Notes: generated by a model from the sequence alone, not told the origin. Counted from the first letter of the stretch, positions 1 through 8,861 are shown. The stretch: 64,000 nucleotides of DNA from Hyphomicrobium_A sp963782555 (GCA_963782555.1 CAWAKB010000003.1:310001-374000), one strand, 5' to 3'. A program made the numbers and translations.

Positions 1-92
1 ATGAGCGGGCCCGGCCCTAGAGCATTGCCGCGCCTTGCGGTGACGTGCTAGCCAGCGCCAGCTTCAACCTCCGCAATCTGGGACCCGCAGCA

Positions 93-593
93 ATGACACA
101 AGCCGGCAAGGGAACGAACGGCCAGCCCGAGGCGGAGAAGCAAGCCGCGCCGCCCGTGCAGGTGAAGGTCGTCGGTCAGTACATCAAGGATCTGTCGTTC
201 GAGAACCCCAACATCAGCAAGCTCCTGAAGGAGCCCGGCGACAACCCCAACCTGCAGCTGTCGATCAACGTCACCGCGCAGGCGGTCGAAACCGACCTTT
301 ACGAGAGCGCCATCGACTTTAATGCTCAGGCGAGCAACAAACACGGCACGGTCTACGAGATCGAGCTGATCTACGCCGGCCTCTTCAAGGTGCAGAACAT
401 CCCGGCACAGGCGCTCGAGCCGTTTTTGCTCATCAATTGCCCGACGATCCTGTTCCCGTTTTTGCGCCGCATCGTGGCCGACGTCTCGCGCGAGGGCGGC
501 TTCCCGCCGCTGTTGCTCGACCCGTTCGATTTCGGCTCGCTCTACATGCGCCGGCAGCAGGAGCTTGCCGTCAACAAACCCGCGCCGAACTAG
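93..593 (+). CDS. secB: Protein-export chaperone SecB
   Basis: SecB is a cytosolic tetrameric chaperone that keeps preproteins unfolded and delivers them to SecA. The 166-residue product has the family core: a VVGQYIKDLSFENPN strand after a short variable N-terminus, then an acidic-hydrophobic stretch ending in PPLLLDPFDF. The ATG at 93 (MTQAGKG) is preferred over a GTG at 45, whose 16 extra residues do not look like SecB. The gene runs toward dnaQ and the two are separated by a repeat element. Length and sequence are normal for alphaproteobacterial SecB. Confidence 0.95.
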   Translation: MTQAGKGTNGQPEAEKQAAPPVQVKVVGQYIKDLSFENPNISKLLKEPGDNPNLQLSINVTAQAVETDLYESAIDFNAQASNKHGTVYEIELIYAGLFKVQNIPAQALEPFLLINCPTILFPFLRRIVADVSREGGFPPLLLDPFDFGSLYMRRQQELAVNKPAPN

Positions 594-617
594 GCCGGTT
601 TCAGCCGTCTCACTTGC

Positions 618-723
618 TGAAGCTTGCGTGGATCGCGCTCTTCAGCGCGATGACGTTTAGGTTGGACACTTGTCCTGCCCACTCTCCACCGTCATCCCGG
701 CGCAGGCCGGGACCCACGCAAGT
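618..723. repeat. Composite REP-like element 1 (inverted hairpin pair, 34-nt spacer)
   Basis: Two hairpin repeats in opposite orientation, 618-655 and 690-723, are separated by exactly 34 nt. The left copy folds as an 8-bp stem ATCGCGCT/AGCGCGAT with loop CTTC. The right copy folds as a 7-bp stem TCCCGGC/GCCGGGA with loop GCAG. The stems differ in sequence but each is fully paired. The element lies between the convergent ends of secB and dnaQ and is homologous to the elements at 3643-3749 and 8309-8414. Confidence 0.85.
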
Positions 724-745
724 CTCCTCTTGCTCTTGTTCGGAT

Positions 746-1480
<735 letters not shown>

Positions 1481-1512
1481 GCCGACCTTGTGCCGTGAAT
1501 CGCCGCCGGGCT

Positions 1513-2127
1513 TCAAGCCCAGTGGCGAGTGAAGGCGTCGCCGGGGCGGTCGCGTAGTTGCGCAAGAATCACATCGAGCTGCGCCCGGCTGTCCTCCACC
1601 GCCCCGCTGGTATCGACGACGAACCCGGCGCGGGCTCGTTTCTCCGCGTCCGGCATCTGCCGCGCCAGCAGGTGCTCCAGCTTTTCCCGCGTGAGGTTAT
1701 CCCGCTTCATGAGCCGCCGGCGCTGCAGCTCCGCCGTGGCGCTGACCACGATCGTGGCATCGACGAGCTTGTCGGCGCCGGTCTCGAACAGCAGCGGGAT
1801 CTCGAGCACGGCGATCTTGGTGCCCCGCGCCGCCTCCGCTTTGAGAAAGGCGCGCTCGGAGGCGCGCACCAGCGGGTGCACGATCGCCTCAAGATCGGCA
1901 AACCGTTGCGGTGCCAAGAGCAGCGCAGCACTGAGGCGGGCGCGGTCGACCTTGCCGTCGACCGTCGTGCCCGGAAACGCCGCCTCGATCGAGGCCACCG
2001 CAGCTTCCTCGTAGAGGCGGTGTACCTCCGCGTCGGCGTCGAACACGGGCACGCCCTGCTGGCGCAGGTAGGCTGCCGCCGTCGACTTGCCCATGCCGAG
2101 CGATCCCGTAAGTCCGACGATCAGCAT
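1513..2127 (-). CDS. coaE: Dephospho-CoA kinase
   Basis: CoaE phosphorylates the 3'-hydroxyl of dephospho-CoA in the last step of coenzyme A synthesis. The 204-residue product opens with the P-loop GLTGSLGMGKST, followed by the family's VFDADAEVHRLY segment and the lid region around KLVDATIVVSA. The start codon overlaps the end of aroE by 7 nt, implying translational coupling. The usual P-loop reads GSIGSGKS, so the LGMGKS version is a common variant that retains the catalytic Lys and Ser. Confidence 0.95.
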   Translation of the reverse strand: MLIVGLTGSLGMGKSTAAAYLRQQGVPVFDADAEVHRLYEEAAVASIEAAFPGTTVDGKVDRARLSAALLLAPQRFADLEAIVHPLVRASERAFLKAEAARGTKIAVLEIPLLFETGADKLVDATIVVSATAELQRRRLMKRDNLTREKLEHLLARQMPDAEKRARAGFVVDTSGAVEDSRAQLDVILAQLRDRPGDAFTRHWA

Positions 2128-2960
2128 GCTTTGGCCCCCGCGATGTCAGCAATGAGGAGGGCCTTGAGCGCGTCGGTGACCTCGGGGCGCACGCCGAACC
2201 ATTTTTCAAAGCCCGGCACGGCCTGATGCAAGAGCATGCCGAGGCCATCGACCGTGCGCAGGCCGCGCGCCTTGGCGCCGGCCAGCAGCTCGGTCTCGAG
2301 CGGCACGTAGACGATGTCGCAGACGACGCAGTCCTGGTTCAAGCTTGAGAGATCCATGCCGAGCGAGCCGACGCCGTTGAGGCCGATCGAAGTGGCGTTG
2401 ACGAGTACGGCAGCGTCGCGCGAGCCGGCCTCGCGCGTCTCCCAGTCGTGCACTTTGACGCGCGGGCCGAGCTGCGCGGCCAACGCCTCGGCGCGCGCGC
2501 GTGTGCGATTGAAAACGCGGATCTCGGCCACACCCGCCTCGAGGAACCCATAGACGATCGCGCGCGCGGCCCCGCCGGCGCCGAGAACGCACACCGGCGC
2601 ATCACGCGCCTGCCAGCCCGGTGCGCTTAGGTTGAGATGCGTCATGTATCCATAGGTATCGGTGTTGGTTGCGCACAGCTTCTCCCCGTCGAGCCACACC
2701 GTGTTGGCCGCGCCGATGGCGCGCGCGGCCGCGTCGATCTCATCGGCCGCGGCAAACGCTGCCTCCTTGTGCGGCACCGTGACGTTGCAGCCTACATAGC
2801 CGTGCCGGGCGAGCGACGTGAGGAAGGCGTGTGCCTCCTCGGGCCGCACCGCCTCCTTGGTATAGGTGCCATCGATGCCACAGGTTTTCAGCCAGTAGTT
2901 GTGGATGAGCGGCGAGCGCGAATGCGCAACCGGCCAGCCTATGACGCAAGCCCGTTTCAT
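2121..2960 (-). CDS. aroE: Shikimate 5-dehydrogenase (NADP-dependent)
   Basis: AroE reduces 3-dehydroshikimate to shikimate in aromatic amino-acid synthesis. The 279-residue protein has the N-terminal substrate motif PVAHSRSPLIHNYW, the catalytic Lys in NVTVPHKEAAF, the glycine-rich nucleotide loop VLGAGGAARAI, and VNATSIGLNG. The ATG at 2960 overlaps the maf stop as ATGA; longer readings in this frame are out of register with the family. It is the middle gene of a tightly coupled maf-aroE-coaE string. Confidence 0.96.
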   Translation of the reverse strand: MKRACVIGWPVAHSRSPLIHNYWLKTCGIDGTYTKEAVRPEEAHAFLTSLARHGYVGCNVTVPHKEAAFAAADEIDAAARAIGAANTVWLDGEKLCATNTDTYGYMTHLNLSAPGWQARDAPVCVLGAGGAARAIVYGFLEAGVAEIRVFNRTRARAEALAAQLGPRVKVHDWETREAGSRDAAVLVNATSIGLNGVGSLGMDLSSLNQDCVVCDIVYVPLETELLAGAKARGLRTVDGLGMLLHQAVPGFEKWFGVRPEVTDALKALLIADIAGAKAC

Positions 2961-3571
2961 GCGGTGATAAGGCCGCGCGCGCGCAGCTCCGCCAGCACCG
3001 GCAACAGCGGCAGCCCCAGGATGGTGAAGTAGTCGCCCTCGATGCGCTCGAACAGCTGCACGCCCGGTCCCTCCAGCTCGTAGGCGCCGACCGACCCGCC
3101 GACGCGGTCGCCGGCCCGCACCAGATACTCGGCAAGAAAGGCATCCGAGAAGTCGCGCATGGTGAGACGCGCGGTTGCCGAGTGCCTCCATGTGATGCGG
3201 CCGTCCTCGGCGAAGACCACGGCCGAGTGCAGCTCGTGCGTCTTGCCTCTGAGCTTGGTCAACGTTGTCCGTGCGCCGGCCTCGTCGCCGGGCTTGCTCA
3301 GGATCTCGTCGCCGAAGGCCAGCACCTGGTCGGCGCCGATGACGAGCGAGCCCTGATGATGCTTGCCCACGTCCCCGGCCTTGGCGCGCGCCAAAACCTC
3401 GGCGACCTCGGCGGGCGCTGTCTTAGCGCCGAGCGAGCGGCGCAACGCCGGCTCGTCGACGTCCGCCGGCTCGACGGTGAAAGCGATGCCGGCCGCGGCC
3501 AACAGCTCGCGGCGCGCACGGCTTGCCGATGCGAGCACGATCTGGCGATGGCCATGATCCACCTTATCCAT
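2957..3571 (-). CDS. maf: Maf-family nucleoside triphosphate pyrophosphatase
   Basis: Maf proteins hydrolyse non-canonical or methylated nucleoside triphosphates. The 204-residue product has the N-terminal LASASRARRELL motif, GADQVLAFGDEILSKP and the C-terminal GSVGAYELEGPG and IEGDYFTILGLPLLPV segments; it resembles the YceF/Maf-2 group. The ATG at 3571 is used; an upstream TTG adds two residues. Its stop overlaps the aroE start by 4 nt. Exact substrate preference cannot be read from the sequence. Confidence 0.9.
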   Translation of the reverse strand: MDKVDHGHRQIVLASASRARRELLAAAGIAFTVEPADVDEPALRRSLGAKTAPAEVAEVLARAKAGDVGKHHQGSLVIGADQVLAFGDEILSKPGDEAGARTTLTKLRGKTHELHSAVVFAEDGRITWRHSATARLTMRDFSDAFLAEYLVRAGDRVGGSVGAYELEGPGVQLFERIEGDYFTILGLPLLPVLAELRARGLITA

Positions 3572-3642
3572 AGGCAATCCCCACCAAATCCTCGGACCCC
3601 TTCTTCAACGCAGAGACTGCCTTCACCCTCGCGCTCGCCGAG

Positions 3643-3749
3643 ACTGGCGTGGGTCCCGGCCTGCGCCGGGATGACGGTAGTGGGTGCGCAGAACACTTGC
3701 CTCCTTTCAACGTCATCCCGGCGCAGGGCGGGATCCACGCAAGCTTCAG
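3643..3749. repeat. Composite REP-like element 2 (inverted hairpin pair, 34-nt spacer)
   Basis: Copies at 3643-3676 and 3711-3749 face in opposite directions with a 34-nt spacer. The left copy is a perfect 7-bp hairpin with loop CTGC. The right copy has one stem mismatch (GGC against GGCG) and looks like a hybrid of the two stem classes. The element lies between maf and ppsR. The translated repeat produces peptide-like strings such as LAWVPACAGMT that should not be taken as a gene. Confidence 0.85.
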
Positions 3750-3786
3750 CACGTGCTTCCGACCCGTGATGACCGAGGGCTTCAAT

Positions 3787-4644
3787 CTAGCTTTCCCTGT
3801 CATCGTCTCCCTCGCCGAGACGGGCGTCGCGGTCGTGCAAGAGCTTCAGGATGGTCGCCGCCGATTCCTCCACCGAGCGCCGCGTCACATCGATCACCGG
3901 CCAGCGATTCTTGGCGCAGATGCGGCGCGAGTAGGCGATCTCGGCGGTGATGCGGTCGCGGTCGACATAGTCGTCGAGGTTGCGGTCGGCGAGCATCATG
4001 GCGCGGTTGCGGCGGATCTCGGCGATGCGCTCGGGGCTGGCGATGAGACACACGATGAAAGCCGTGTGCGGCTGCGTCAACGATTCGGGCAGCGCGATCG
4101 ACGGCACCAGCGGCATGTTCGCGGTCTTGTAGCCGCGCTGCGCCAGATAAATGCTGGTCGGCGTCTTCGAGGTGCGCGAGATGCCGAGGATGATGATGTC
4201 GGCGTCGCTCAAGTCCTCCGGCAGATGTCCGTCATCGTGCGCCATGGTGAAATTGAGCGCGTCGATACGGCGGAAGTAGTCGGCATCGAGCACGTGCTGG
4301 CCGGCAACGGTGGGCGTGCGCGCCGCTCCCAGATAGCTCTCCAAAACCTGCATGATCGGCTGCAGCACCGCAAGGCACGGCACCTTCAGCTCGCCGCACT
4401 GGCGCTCGAGCTCCTCGCTCAACTCCTTGTTGGTGATGGTGTAGAGCACGATGCCGGGCGTCTGCTCGATCTCCTGGAAGACGCGCTTCAATTGCCGCCG
4501 CGTCCGCACCAAGGGATGCACGTGCTCGATGGGACGCACCAGCGCGTACTGCACCGAGGCCGCCTTGGCGATGGTCGTCAGCGTCTCGCCAGTGGAGTCC
4601 GACACAAGGTGCAGATGAAAGTAGCTCGGCAGCGCGCTCGCCAT
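3787..4644 (-). CDS. ppsR: Pyruvate,phosphate dikinase / PEP synthase regulatory protein (DUF299)
   Basis: Members of this family are bifunctional ADP-dependent kinase and phosphorylases that switch PPDK or PEP synthase off and on at a threonine. The 285-residue product has the N-terminal HLHLVSDSTGETL signature and the P-loop-like GISRTSKTPTSIYLA. The start at 4644 (MASALPSYFHLHLV) fits the family better than an ATG 14 codons upstream. In Caulobacter and Rickettsia the orthologue (RP001) directly flanks the replication origin opposite hemE, and the same divergent arrangement is present here. Confidence 0.92.
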   Translation of the reverse strand: MASALPSYFHLHLVSDSTGETLTTIAKAASVQYALVRPIEHVHPLVRTRRQLKRVFQEIEQTPGIVLYTITNKELSEELERQCGELKVPCLAVLQPIMQVLESYLGAARTPTVAGQHVLDADYFRRIDALNFTMAHDDGHLPEDLSDADIIILGISRTSKTPTSIYLAQRGYKTANMPLVPSIALPESLTQPHTAFIVCLIASPERIAEIRRNRAMMLADRNLDDYVDRDRITAEIAYSRRICAKNRWPVIDVTRRSVEESAATILKLLHDRDARLGEGDDDRES

Positions 4645-5084
4645 CTCACGACACTTTCGCTCAAGGACCACTTGTTGAAAAGCCACCTAGTTATCCAGAG
4701 GGCTCCTGCAACGCGTCCCGCCTCTCCCGACGCGGTGTACGCTTCTCCACGGCAGTCCCCACAATCACCGCCGCGCGCATGACGTTTTGCACGCCCGCGC
4801 GCCTTGTCATCGGTTGGTGCCTTGTCGGGCGCTCATCCATCTCTCGTCTACAGGCGAGCCCTGCCGGTTGCAGCGCCACGCGGCCTCCCATGGCCTTGAA
4901 GCAAACCGCCTTTAACGGTCCTTGTAGTCTTGCCGGCGCACGCGCACCACATGCGGCATGCTGCTCGCAGCCCTGTGCGCAACCTTGGGGACAGTTAAGG
5001 ACAATCCCGATATCCTCCGAACCCACCGCCCTAAGAAGAGAAATAGCAAGAGTCTTGAAGATTCAATCTTGAGTTAAGAAGCAC
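4645..5084. other. Predicted chromosomal replication origin region (ppsR-hemE intergenic)
   Basis: This 440-bp gap between divergent ppsR and hemE corresponds to the experimentally known origin locus of Caulobacter, Rickettsia and Sinorhizobium. Degenerate DnaA-box-like words are present: TTATCCAGA at 4691-4699, TTCTCCACG at 4743-4751, TTTTGCACG at 4785-4793, and TTGCGCACA on the minus strand of 4974-4982. An A/T-rich stretch at 5033-5084 could be the unwinding element and contains the palindrome TTGAAGATTCAA (5055-5066). No perfect DnaA box and no full TTAA-N7-TTAA CtrA site was found. The region must also hold the promoters of both genes. Confidence 0.65.
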
Positions 5085-6164
5085 ATGCCTGATCTCGCCC
5101 AGAGCGCCAATCAGACCTCAAAAAGCGCTCCAGATGAGCCGACCCTCGTTGCCACGCTGGCCGGCAAGGCGGTCACGCCGCCGCCGATCTGGCTGATGCG
5201 TCAGGCCGGCCGCTACCTGCCCGAGTACCGCACCTTGCGCGAGCAAGCCGGCGGCTTCCTCGACCTGTGCTACACGCCCGAACTCGCCGCCGAGGTGACG
5301 CTGCAGCCGATCCGCCGTTTCGGCTTCGACGCCGCGATCCTGTTCTCCGACATCCTGGTGGTGCCCGACGCGCTGGGCCAGCGCGTCAGCTTCGCCGAAG
5401 GCGAAGGCCCGCAGCTGGAGCCGATCGCCAGCGTGTGCGACTTGAAGCGGCTGCAGCGCGAGGCCACCGGCGACAAGTTTGCGAAAGTGTTCGAAACGGT
5501 GGCGCGGGTGCGCCGCGACTTGCCCAAGCACGTGGCCTTGATCGGCTTTTGCGGGGCGCCGTGGACGGTTGCGACCTACATGGTGGGCGGGCGCGGCACG
5601 CCCGACCAGGCCGACGCGCGGCTGTGGGCCCACCGCGAGCCCGTCGGGTTCTCACGCCTCATCGATATCGTGGCGGACGCCTCGATCGCGTACCTCGACG
5701 GCCAGGTGCGCGCCGGCGCCGACGCGCTGCAGATCTTCGACAGCTGGGCCGGCAGCCTGCCCGATGACGCGTTCGAAAGCTGGGCGGTGGCTCCGACCAG
5801 GCGAATCGTGACAGAGCTGAAGCGGCGCCACCCGCATGTGCCGATCATCGGCTTTCCGCGCGGAGCGGGCGCGAACGCGGCGCACTATGCGGAGGCGACA
5901 GGCGTGAACGGGATCGGATGCGATACGGCCATGCCGCTCGAGCAGATGCGCGAGCTCGCCGGCGGCGGCGTCGCCGTTCAAGGCAACCTCGATCCGCTCT
6001 TGCTGCTGGCGGGAGGTCCGCCCCTGGAGAGGCGCGTGCGTCAGACGCTGGCGGCGATGGAGGGCGCGCCGTTCATTTTCAACCTGGGCCACGGCATCGT
6101 GCCGCAGACGCCGCCCGAGCATGTCGCAGAGCTCGTCGCGCTGGTGCGCGCTGGGCATGGCTAG
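5085..6164 (+). CDS. hemE: Uroporphyrinogen III decarboxylase
   Basis: HemE removes four acetate carboxyls from uroporphyrinogen III to give coproporphyrinogen III in haem synthesis. The 359-residue protein shows the signature PIWLMRQAGRYLPEYR near residue 35, the FSDILVVPDALG motif with the catalytic Asp, and GFCGAPWTVATYMV. A 20-residue polar N-terminal extension precedes the conserved core. hemJ follows after only 6 nt, so the two haem genes are probably co-transcribed, reading away from the predicted origin. Confidence 0.97.
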   Translation: MPDLAQSANQTSKSAPDEPTLVATLAGKAVTPPPIWLMRQAGRYLPEYRTLREQAGGFLDLCYTPELAAEVTLQPIRRFGFDAAILFSDILVVPDALGQRVSFAEGEGPQLEPIASVCDLKRLQREATGDKFAKVFETVARVRRDLPKHVALIGFCGAPWTVATYMVGGRGTPDQADARLWAHREPVGFSRLIDIVADASIAYLDGQVRAGADALQIFDSWAGSLPDDAFESWAVAPTRRIVTELKRRHPHVPIIGFPRGAGANAAHYAEATGVNGIGCDTAMPLEQMRELAGGGVAVQGNLDPLLLLAGGPPLERRVRQTLAAMEGAPFIFNLGHGIVPQTPPEHVAELVALVRAGHG

Positions 6165-6170
6165 CCGCCC

Positions 6171-6590
6171 ATGCTCTGGCTGAAAGCGCTCCACATCATG
6201 GCGGTGATCGCCTGGCTCGCCGGGCTGTTCTACCTGCCCCGCCTCTTCGTCTACCACGCCGACGCCAAGCCCGGCTCGGACCTGTCGGAGACCTTCAAGA
6301 CCATGGAGCGGCGCCTGCTGCGCGCCATCATGAACCCCGCCATGATCGTTGTATGGATCACGGGGCCGTGGCTCGCCTGGTGGGAGGGCGTCTACATGGA
6401 CGGCTGGCTGATGGCGAAATTTGCCCTCGTCGTGCTCTTAACCGGCTTTCACCACGCGCTGGGCGCCTGGCGCAAGGCCTTCGCGGCCGACCGCAACGTT
6501 CATCCTGCGCGCTTCTACCGGGTTGCCAACGAGGTCCCCACCGTCCTGATGGTGGGGATCGTCATTCTTGTGGTCGTGAAACCTTTTTGA
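6171..6590 (+). CDS. hemJ: Protoporphyrinogen oxidase HemJ (UPF0093)
   Basis: HemJ is the haem-containing membrane protoporphyrinogen IX oxidase found in most alphaproteobacteria. The 139-residue product begins MLWLKALHIMAVIAWLAGLFYLPRLFVYH, with the conserved His of the first helix, and has about four hydrophobic segments. Conserved features include the second His-containing helix (TGFHHALGAWRK) and the RVANEVPTVLM ending. It follows hemE by 6 nt, linking two steps of the same pathway. Length is typical. Confidence 0.92.
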   Translation: MLWLKALHIMAVIAWLAGLFYLPRLFVYHADAKPGSDLSETFKTMERRLLRAIMNPAMIVVWITGPWLAWWEGVYMDGWLMAKFALVVLLTGFHHALGAWRKAFAADRNVHPARFYRVANEVPTVLMVGIVILVVVKPF

Positions 6591-6838
6591 GACAAATTCT
6601 TGTACGGGCGCCTTTTCTGTGCTCTTACGTTCTGCTATATAGTCGTCAATTCCGCATCGAACTCGGGGCCGCTCAGGCCTATGGGTTGGTCGCCGCAGCC
6701 CCAGATCCTCTTGACGGTCGAAGGGCAAGGCAGACCGCGCCGTGGCATTCGGCCACGTGATCAGAAATCTCCCACCACCTACCCGGCCCGGCAAACTCTC
6801 TCTTCCCGCCTCAATTGCCGTGGCCCCCGGAGCGTTCC

Positions 6839-8104
6839 ATGAAGGAAATGAAGCTCGAAGACCTGAAGCTCAAGTCTCCTACGGAGCTCTTGAGCTTCGC
6901 GGAGGAGACCGGCGTTGAGAACGCCAGCACCATGCGCAAGCAGGAGCTGATGTTCGCCACGCTGAAGCAGCTCGCCGCCAAAGAGGTCGATATCACCGGC
7001 ACCGGCGTCATGGAGGTGCTGCAGGACGGCTTCGGCTTCCTGCGCTCGCCCGACGCCAACTACCTGCCGGGACCCGACGACATCTACGTCTCGCCCTCAC
7101 AGATCCGCCGCTTCGCGCTGCGCTCGGGCGACACCGTCGAAGGCCAGATCCGCAGCCCTAAAGAGGGCGAGCGCTACTTCGCGCTCCTCAAGGTCAACAA
7201 GATCAACTTCGAGGAGCCCGAGGCCACCAAGCACAAGATCCATTTCGACAACCTGACGCCGCTCTATCCGACCGAGTGGCTCAAGCTCGAGATCGAGGAT
7301 CCAACGATCAAGGACTTCTCCGCCCGCGTCATCGACATCGTGTCGCCGATGGGCAAGGGCCAGCGCGCGCTGATCGTGTCGCCGCCGCGCACCGGCAAAA
7401 CGGTGCTGTTGCAGAACATCGCCCACTCGATCACCGCCAACCACCCCGAGTGCTACCTGATCGTGCTCTTGATCGACGAGCGGCCCGAGGAAGTCACCGA
7501 CATGCAGCGCTCGGTGAAGGGCGAGGTGATCTCCTCGACCTTCGACGAGCCGCCCTCACGCCACGTGCAAGTTTCTGAGATGGTTATCGAAAAGGCTAAG
7601 CGCCTGGTCGAGCACAAGCGCGACGTGGTGATCCTGCTCGATTCCATCACGCGCCTCGGCCGCGCCTATAATACCGTGGTGCCCTCATCCGGCAAGGTGC
7701 TGACCGGCGGCGTCGACTCCAACGCCCTGCAGCGGCCCAAGCGCTTCTTCGGTGCCGCCCGCAACATCGAGGAAGGCGGCTCGCTCACCATCATTGCCAC
7801 CGCGCTGATCGATACCGGCAGCCGCATGGACGAGGTGATCTTCGAGGAGTTCAAGGGCACCGGCAACGCCGAGATCATTCTCGACCGCAAGGTCTCCGAC
7901 AAGCGCATCTTCCCCGCGATCGACGTCTCGCGCTCGGGTACCCGCAAGGAAGAGCTCTTGGTTCCCAAGGACCAGCTCAAGAAGGTCTACGTCCTGCGCC
8001 GCATCCTCAATCCGATGGGCACCATGGATGCGATCGAGTTCCTCATCGACAAGCTGCGCTCGACCAAGACCAACAACGAGTTCTTCTCGTCGATGAACAC
8101 GTAA
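6839..8104 (+). CDS. rho: Transcription termination factor Rho
   Basis: Rho is the hexameric RNA-dependent ATPase that terminates transcription. The 421-residue protein has the N-terminal helical domain (KSPTELLSFAEETGVENAS), the RNA-binding OSB domain (GFGFLRSPDANYLPGPDDIYVSPSQIRRF), Walker A SPPRTGKTVLLQ, Walker B VVILLDSITRLGRAYN, and the R-loop GTGNAEIILDRK. The ATG at 6839 gives the usual MKEMKLEDLK start. A 248-nt leader separates it from hemJ, long enough for the autoregulation known in other rho genes, though no specific element was identified. An intrinsic terminator follows. Confidence 0.97.
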   Translation: MKEMKLEDLKLKSPTELLSFAEETGVENASTMRKQELMFATLKQLAAKEVDITGTGVMEVLQDGFGFLRSPDANYLPGPDDIYVSPSQIRRFALRSGDTVEGQIRSPKEGERYFALLKVNKINFEEPEATKHKIHFDNLTPLYPTEWLKLEIEDPTIKDFSARVIDIVSPMGKGQRALIVSPPRTGKTVLLQNIAHSITANHPECYLIVLLIDERPEEVTDMQRSVKGEVISSTFDEPPSRHVQVSEMVIEKAKRLVEHKRDVVILLDSITRLGRAYNTVVPSSGKVLTGGVDSNALQRPKRFFGAARNIEEGGSLTIIATALIDTGSRMDEVIFEEFKGTGNAEIILDRKVSDKRIFPAIDVSRSGTRKEELLVPKDQLKKVYVLRRILNPMGTMDAIEFLIDKLRSTKTNNEFFSSMNT

Positions 8105-8130
8105 GTCAGATCTGACATCCGCGAAACGAA

Positions 8131-8157
8131 AAGGGCCGCCTATCAGCGGCCCTTTTT
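8131..8157 (+). terminator. Intrinsic terminator of rho
   Basis: A perfect 9-bp stem AAGGGCCGC/GCGGCCCTT (8131-8139 with 8146-8154) with a 6-nt loop is followed by a T run. It lies 27 nt after the rho stop codon, and an A-rich tract precedes the stem. Confidence 0.9.
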
Positions 8158-8184
8158 GTTGCCAGACGTTGCAGGTCCTCTCGA

Positions 8185-8222
8185 CGTCATCCCGGCGTAG
8201 GCCGGGACCCACGCCAGCTTCA
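8185..8222 (+). repeat. REP-like hairpin repeat, single copy
   Basis: A single copy in the CGTCAT-to-AGCTTCA orientation forms a 7-bp stem TCCCGGC/GCCGGGA with loop GTAG. It lies between the rho terminator and composite element 3. Confidence 0.8.
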
Positions 8223-8308
8223 ACAAGCGCTCGCTCAAATTTGGGCGCCGTCATTGAAGCAGGTGCGGTTTGACGTAGAAAGAAAACGCCGGCGTTGCGC
8301 TGGTGGAG

Positions 8309-8414
8309 ACTTGCGTGGATCCCGCCCTTCGGCGGGATGACGGCGAGGTTGGGCAGCCCGGCGGCGCCTCCTACAACGTCATCCCGGCGCAGGCCGGCAC
8401 CCACGCCAGCTTCA
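8309..8414. repeat. Composite REP-like element 3 (inverted hairpin pair, 34-nt spacer)
   Basis: Copies at 8309-8342 and 8377-8414 in opposite orientation are separated by 34 nt. The left stem is ATCCCGCC/GGCGGGAT with loop CTTC; the right stem has loop GCAG and one mismatch. The spacer shares AGGTTGG with the spacer of element 1 and CTCCT with that of element 2. The GIY-YIG gene starts 64 nt further on. Together with the terminator and the copy at 8185, this accounts for most of the 374-bp gap after rho. Confidence 0.85.
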
Positions 8415-8478
8415 GAGATCGCTTCCTATCTTGGTGGCAGACCGTCTTCTGTTGCTAGAATGGAGCGGGGCCAAGAGC

Positions 8479-8811
8479 ATGAAATCTCCCTGCGTCTATA
8501 TTCTCGCCAGTAAGCCGAACGGCGTCCTCTACATCGGTGTGACGTCCGACCTCGAAGGTCGGATGGCCCAGCACGATCAGGGCTTGGTCGAAGGCTTTAC
8601 GCTTCGCTATGGGGTGAAATGCCTTGTCTACTACGAGTTTCACGAAACGATGGACGAGGCCATTCGGCGGGAGAAGCAGCTGAAGGAATGGAATCGCGCG
8701 TGGAAGGTGCGGCTGATCCAGAGCATGAACCCGGAATGGTGCAATCTCTCTGATCCGCTGACGGGTGAGATTGCCGCGGCGCCGGCTGATACGACGCGCG
8801 AGAAGCGGTAG
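8479..8811 (+). CDS. Small GIY-YIG nuclease-domain protein (YhbQ/UvrC-N-like)
   Basis: The 110-residue protein consists almost entirely of one GIY-YIG domain: VYIL (Tyr7) and YIG (residues 18-20), Arg28 in SDLEGRMAQH, the catalytic-type Glu in EAIRREKQLKEWNR, and a closing NPEWCNL. Standalone proteins of this type are common in alphaproteobacteria and their function is mostly unknown. The start MKSPCVYILA at 8479 matches family starts; a longer reading would run into the preceding repeat region. The gene is bracketed by REP-like repeats of opposite orientation (8377-8414 and 8828-8861). This recalls the layout of RAYT transposase genes and REPs, but a functional link is inference. Confidence 0.85.
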   Translation: MKSPCVYILASKPNGVLYIGVTSDLEGRMAQHDQGLVEGFTLRYGVKCLVYYEFHETMDEAIRREKQLKEWNRAWKVRLIQSMNPEWCNLSDPLTGEIAAAPADTTREKR

Positions 8812-8827
8812 CAGAGTGCTTGCGGAA

Positions 8828-8861
8828 ACTTGCGTGGGTCCCGCCCTTCGGCGGGATGACG
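8828..8861 (-). repeat. REP-like hairpin repeat flanking the GIY-YIG gene
   Basis: A single copy in the reverse orientation forms the 7-bp stem TCCCGCC/GGCGGGA with loop CTTC, 17 nt after the GIY-YIG stop codon. Confidence 0.8.

Noticed and set aside
1..51. Short frame starting at base 1 (MSGPGPRALPRLAVTC)
   Set aside because: It is 16 codons long, lacks upstream context, and has no recognisable features.
3564..3803. Open frames over the REP-like elements yielding LAWVPACAGMT- or SSRRRPGPT-type peptides (also near 610-1073, 7685-8404 and 8597-8906)
   Set aside because: They are translations of the repeat, occur in several frames and strands with the same strings, and end or start inside neighbouring genes.
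4687..5084. Perfect DnaA boxes or CtrA sites (TTAA-N7-TTAA) in the predicted origin
   Set aside because: Only degenerate boxes and isolated TTAA words were found, so no individual site is claimed.
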